Below are positions 63,385 through 64,000 of a DNA stretch of 64,000 nucleotides, one piece after another (the first letter of the stretch is position 1; each line of letters starts with the position of its first letter). Source of the stretch: Congeria kusceri (taxonomy: Eukaryota; Mollusca; Bivalvia; Myida; Dreissenidae); assembly GCA_027627225.1 (NCBI GenBank), contig CM051027.1:87838451-87902450 (forward strand), written 5' to 3'. A model generated the notes under the pieces. It searched no databases. It was not told the origin of the DNA and worked only from the letters and a program-made list of their open reading frames with translations. The position numbers were made by a program, and so were the translations under genes.

Positions 63385-64000
63385 GAGTTCTCGGTAACGC
63401 GTATTTGGACGCATACTTTTATGAAAAGTAAGCCATAAATCTTGGTGTTAGATTCTAGGACGCAACCCTTTTCTCTGGCGTACGCATATTTTCCCAGGAC
63501 AAAGAATGCCAGCTCGGCAATAATAAACAAGGCAATAAACACATTTCCCTTCTGCACCAGTGTGTCAATTATCGATAAAATCAAGACGCAGGCGGAGACA
63601 GCTTAGCTACAGCTAACCATTTGAATTTGAATTAGTAAAGGTGTAAGTGATTTGTAACACTTTCCCGTTAGGTATGCGTTATGTTCTGTGTGTGTTATTA
63701 ACACCCGCGTTTTTAATAAATTGCTACAAATTTAAAGAAGGCAATATAATTTGTATTTATGCGAAATGAATAGTTTACAAATTATAAGAATTAAGATGAA
63801 TCTGTGTAACTTGACAATTTGCGTACACTGATCGCGTCAAGCGTGCGTCTTCATTTGTTAAAAAAACTACAACTACTAGTGTTTATTAAAATAGCTATTA
63901 AAAATCATCACTGTACACGGATTATTTGCAAACACTTTGGCTGAGGCAACATTTGAATGAAAGTTAGCGACAGTTTATAGTACTTGTCGAAAGTGAAAGT
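63385..64000 (+). repeat. Unclassified dispersed repeat, copy 2 (runs off window)
   Basis: From GAGTTCTCGGTAACGCGTAT it parallels 10715-11165, including CTTTGGCTGAGGCAACATTT. Between about 63465 and 63700 it carries extra sequence not in copy 1. Read on the minus strand, that part encodes IIDTLVQKGNVFIALFIIAE and LAFFVLGKYAYARE, a membrane-helix-like block. Confidence 0.65.

Overview
The window is AT-rich nuclear DNA from an animal. Its genes have short exons with GT/AG boundaries, long introns and a dense load of transposons. Bivalve-type repeats (tandem cores of about 150 to 300 bp, CCCCCC/GGGGGG-bounded elements, GTCGTGGGAAAACCGG-type MITEs) point to a bivalve mollusc. A dreissenid-like species is my guess from overall impression only.

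Four genes are supported. (1) MCM8, + strand, 425-16317: sixteen coding exons covering the OB-fold tail, the complete AAA+ ATPase core and the C-terminal winged helix; the 5' exons lie outside the window. (2) SPRYD3, - strand, 29818-22497: nine coding exons giving a near full-length 432-residue twin-SPRY protein, convergent with MCM8. (3) LLPH, + strand, 48591-51311: two coding exons, 116 residues. (4) An unrecognised acidic protein of 456 residues, - strand, 60012-55932, six exons, convergent with LLPH. A possible first exon (MADTSSSWSSQ) at 63033-63065 may start a further + strand gene. MCM8 acts in DNA replication and recombination repair and LLPH in the nucleolus; nothing suggests the four genes act together.

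The rest is mostly mobile DNA. At least four elements begin with TAGGG, resemble hAT transposons and keep recognisable 8-bp target duplications: 2338-5251 (with transposase remnants), 7629-8756 (exact duplication), 33839-38844 and 51773-52566. The 33.8-38.8 kb element is a nest: it contains a 3.7-kb TIR element flanked by TA, which in turn contains a 0.8-kb TIR element and a satellite. Other TIR elements are at 14579-15587, 25735-26213 (pogo-like), 30169-32634, 32983-33288 and 38989-39559. One MITE family has four copies. A LINE 3' fragment abuts a degraded hAT C-terminus at 44.25-45.19 kb.

The most unusual feature is a 30-bp minisatellite at about 23270-23840, inside the last large SPRYD3 intron. 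Its unit copies the first codons of the next exon (GDVMGCGI). It stays in reading frame for about 19 units and has an acceptor-like site in the right phase at its far end, so it could in principle be spliced in as a decapeptide-repeat exon. I found no CRISPR, operon or other prokaryotic system; this is eukaryotic chromosomal DNA.
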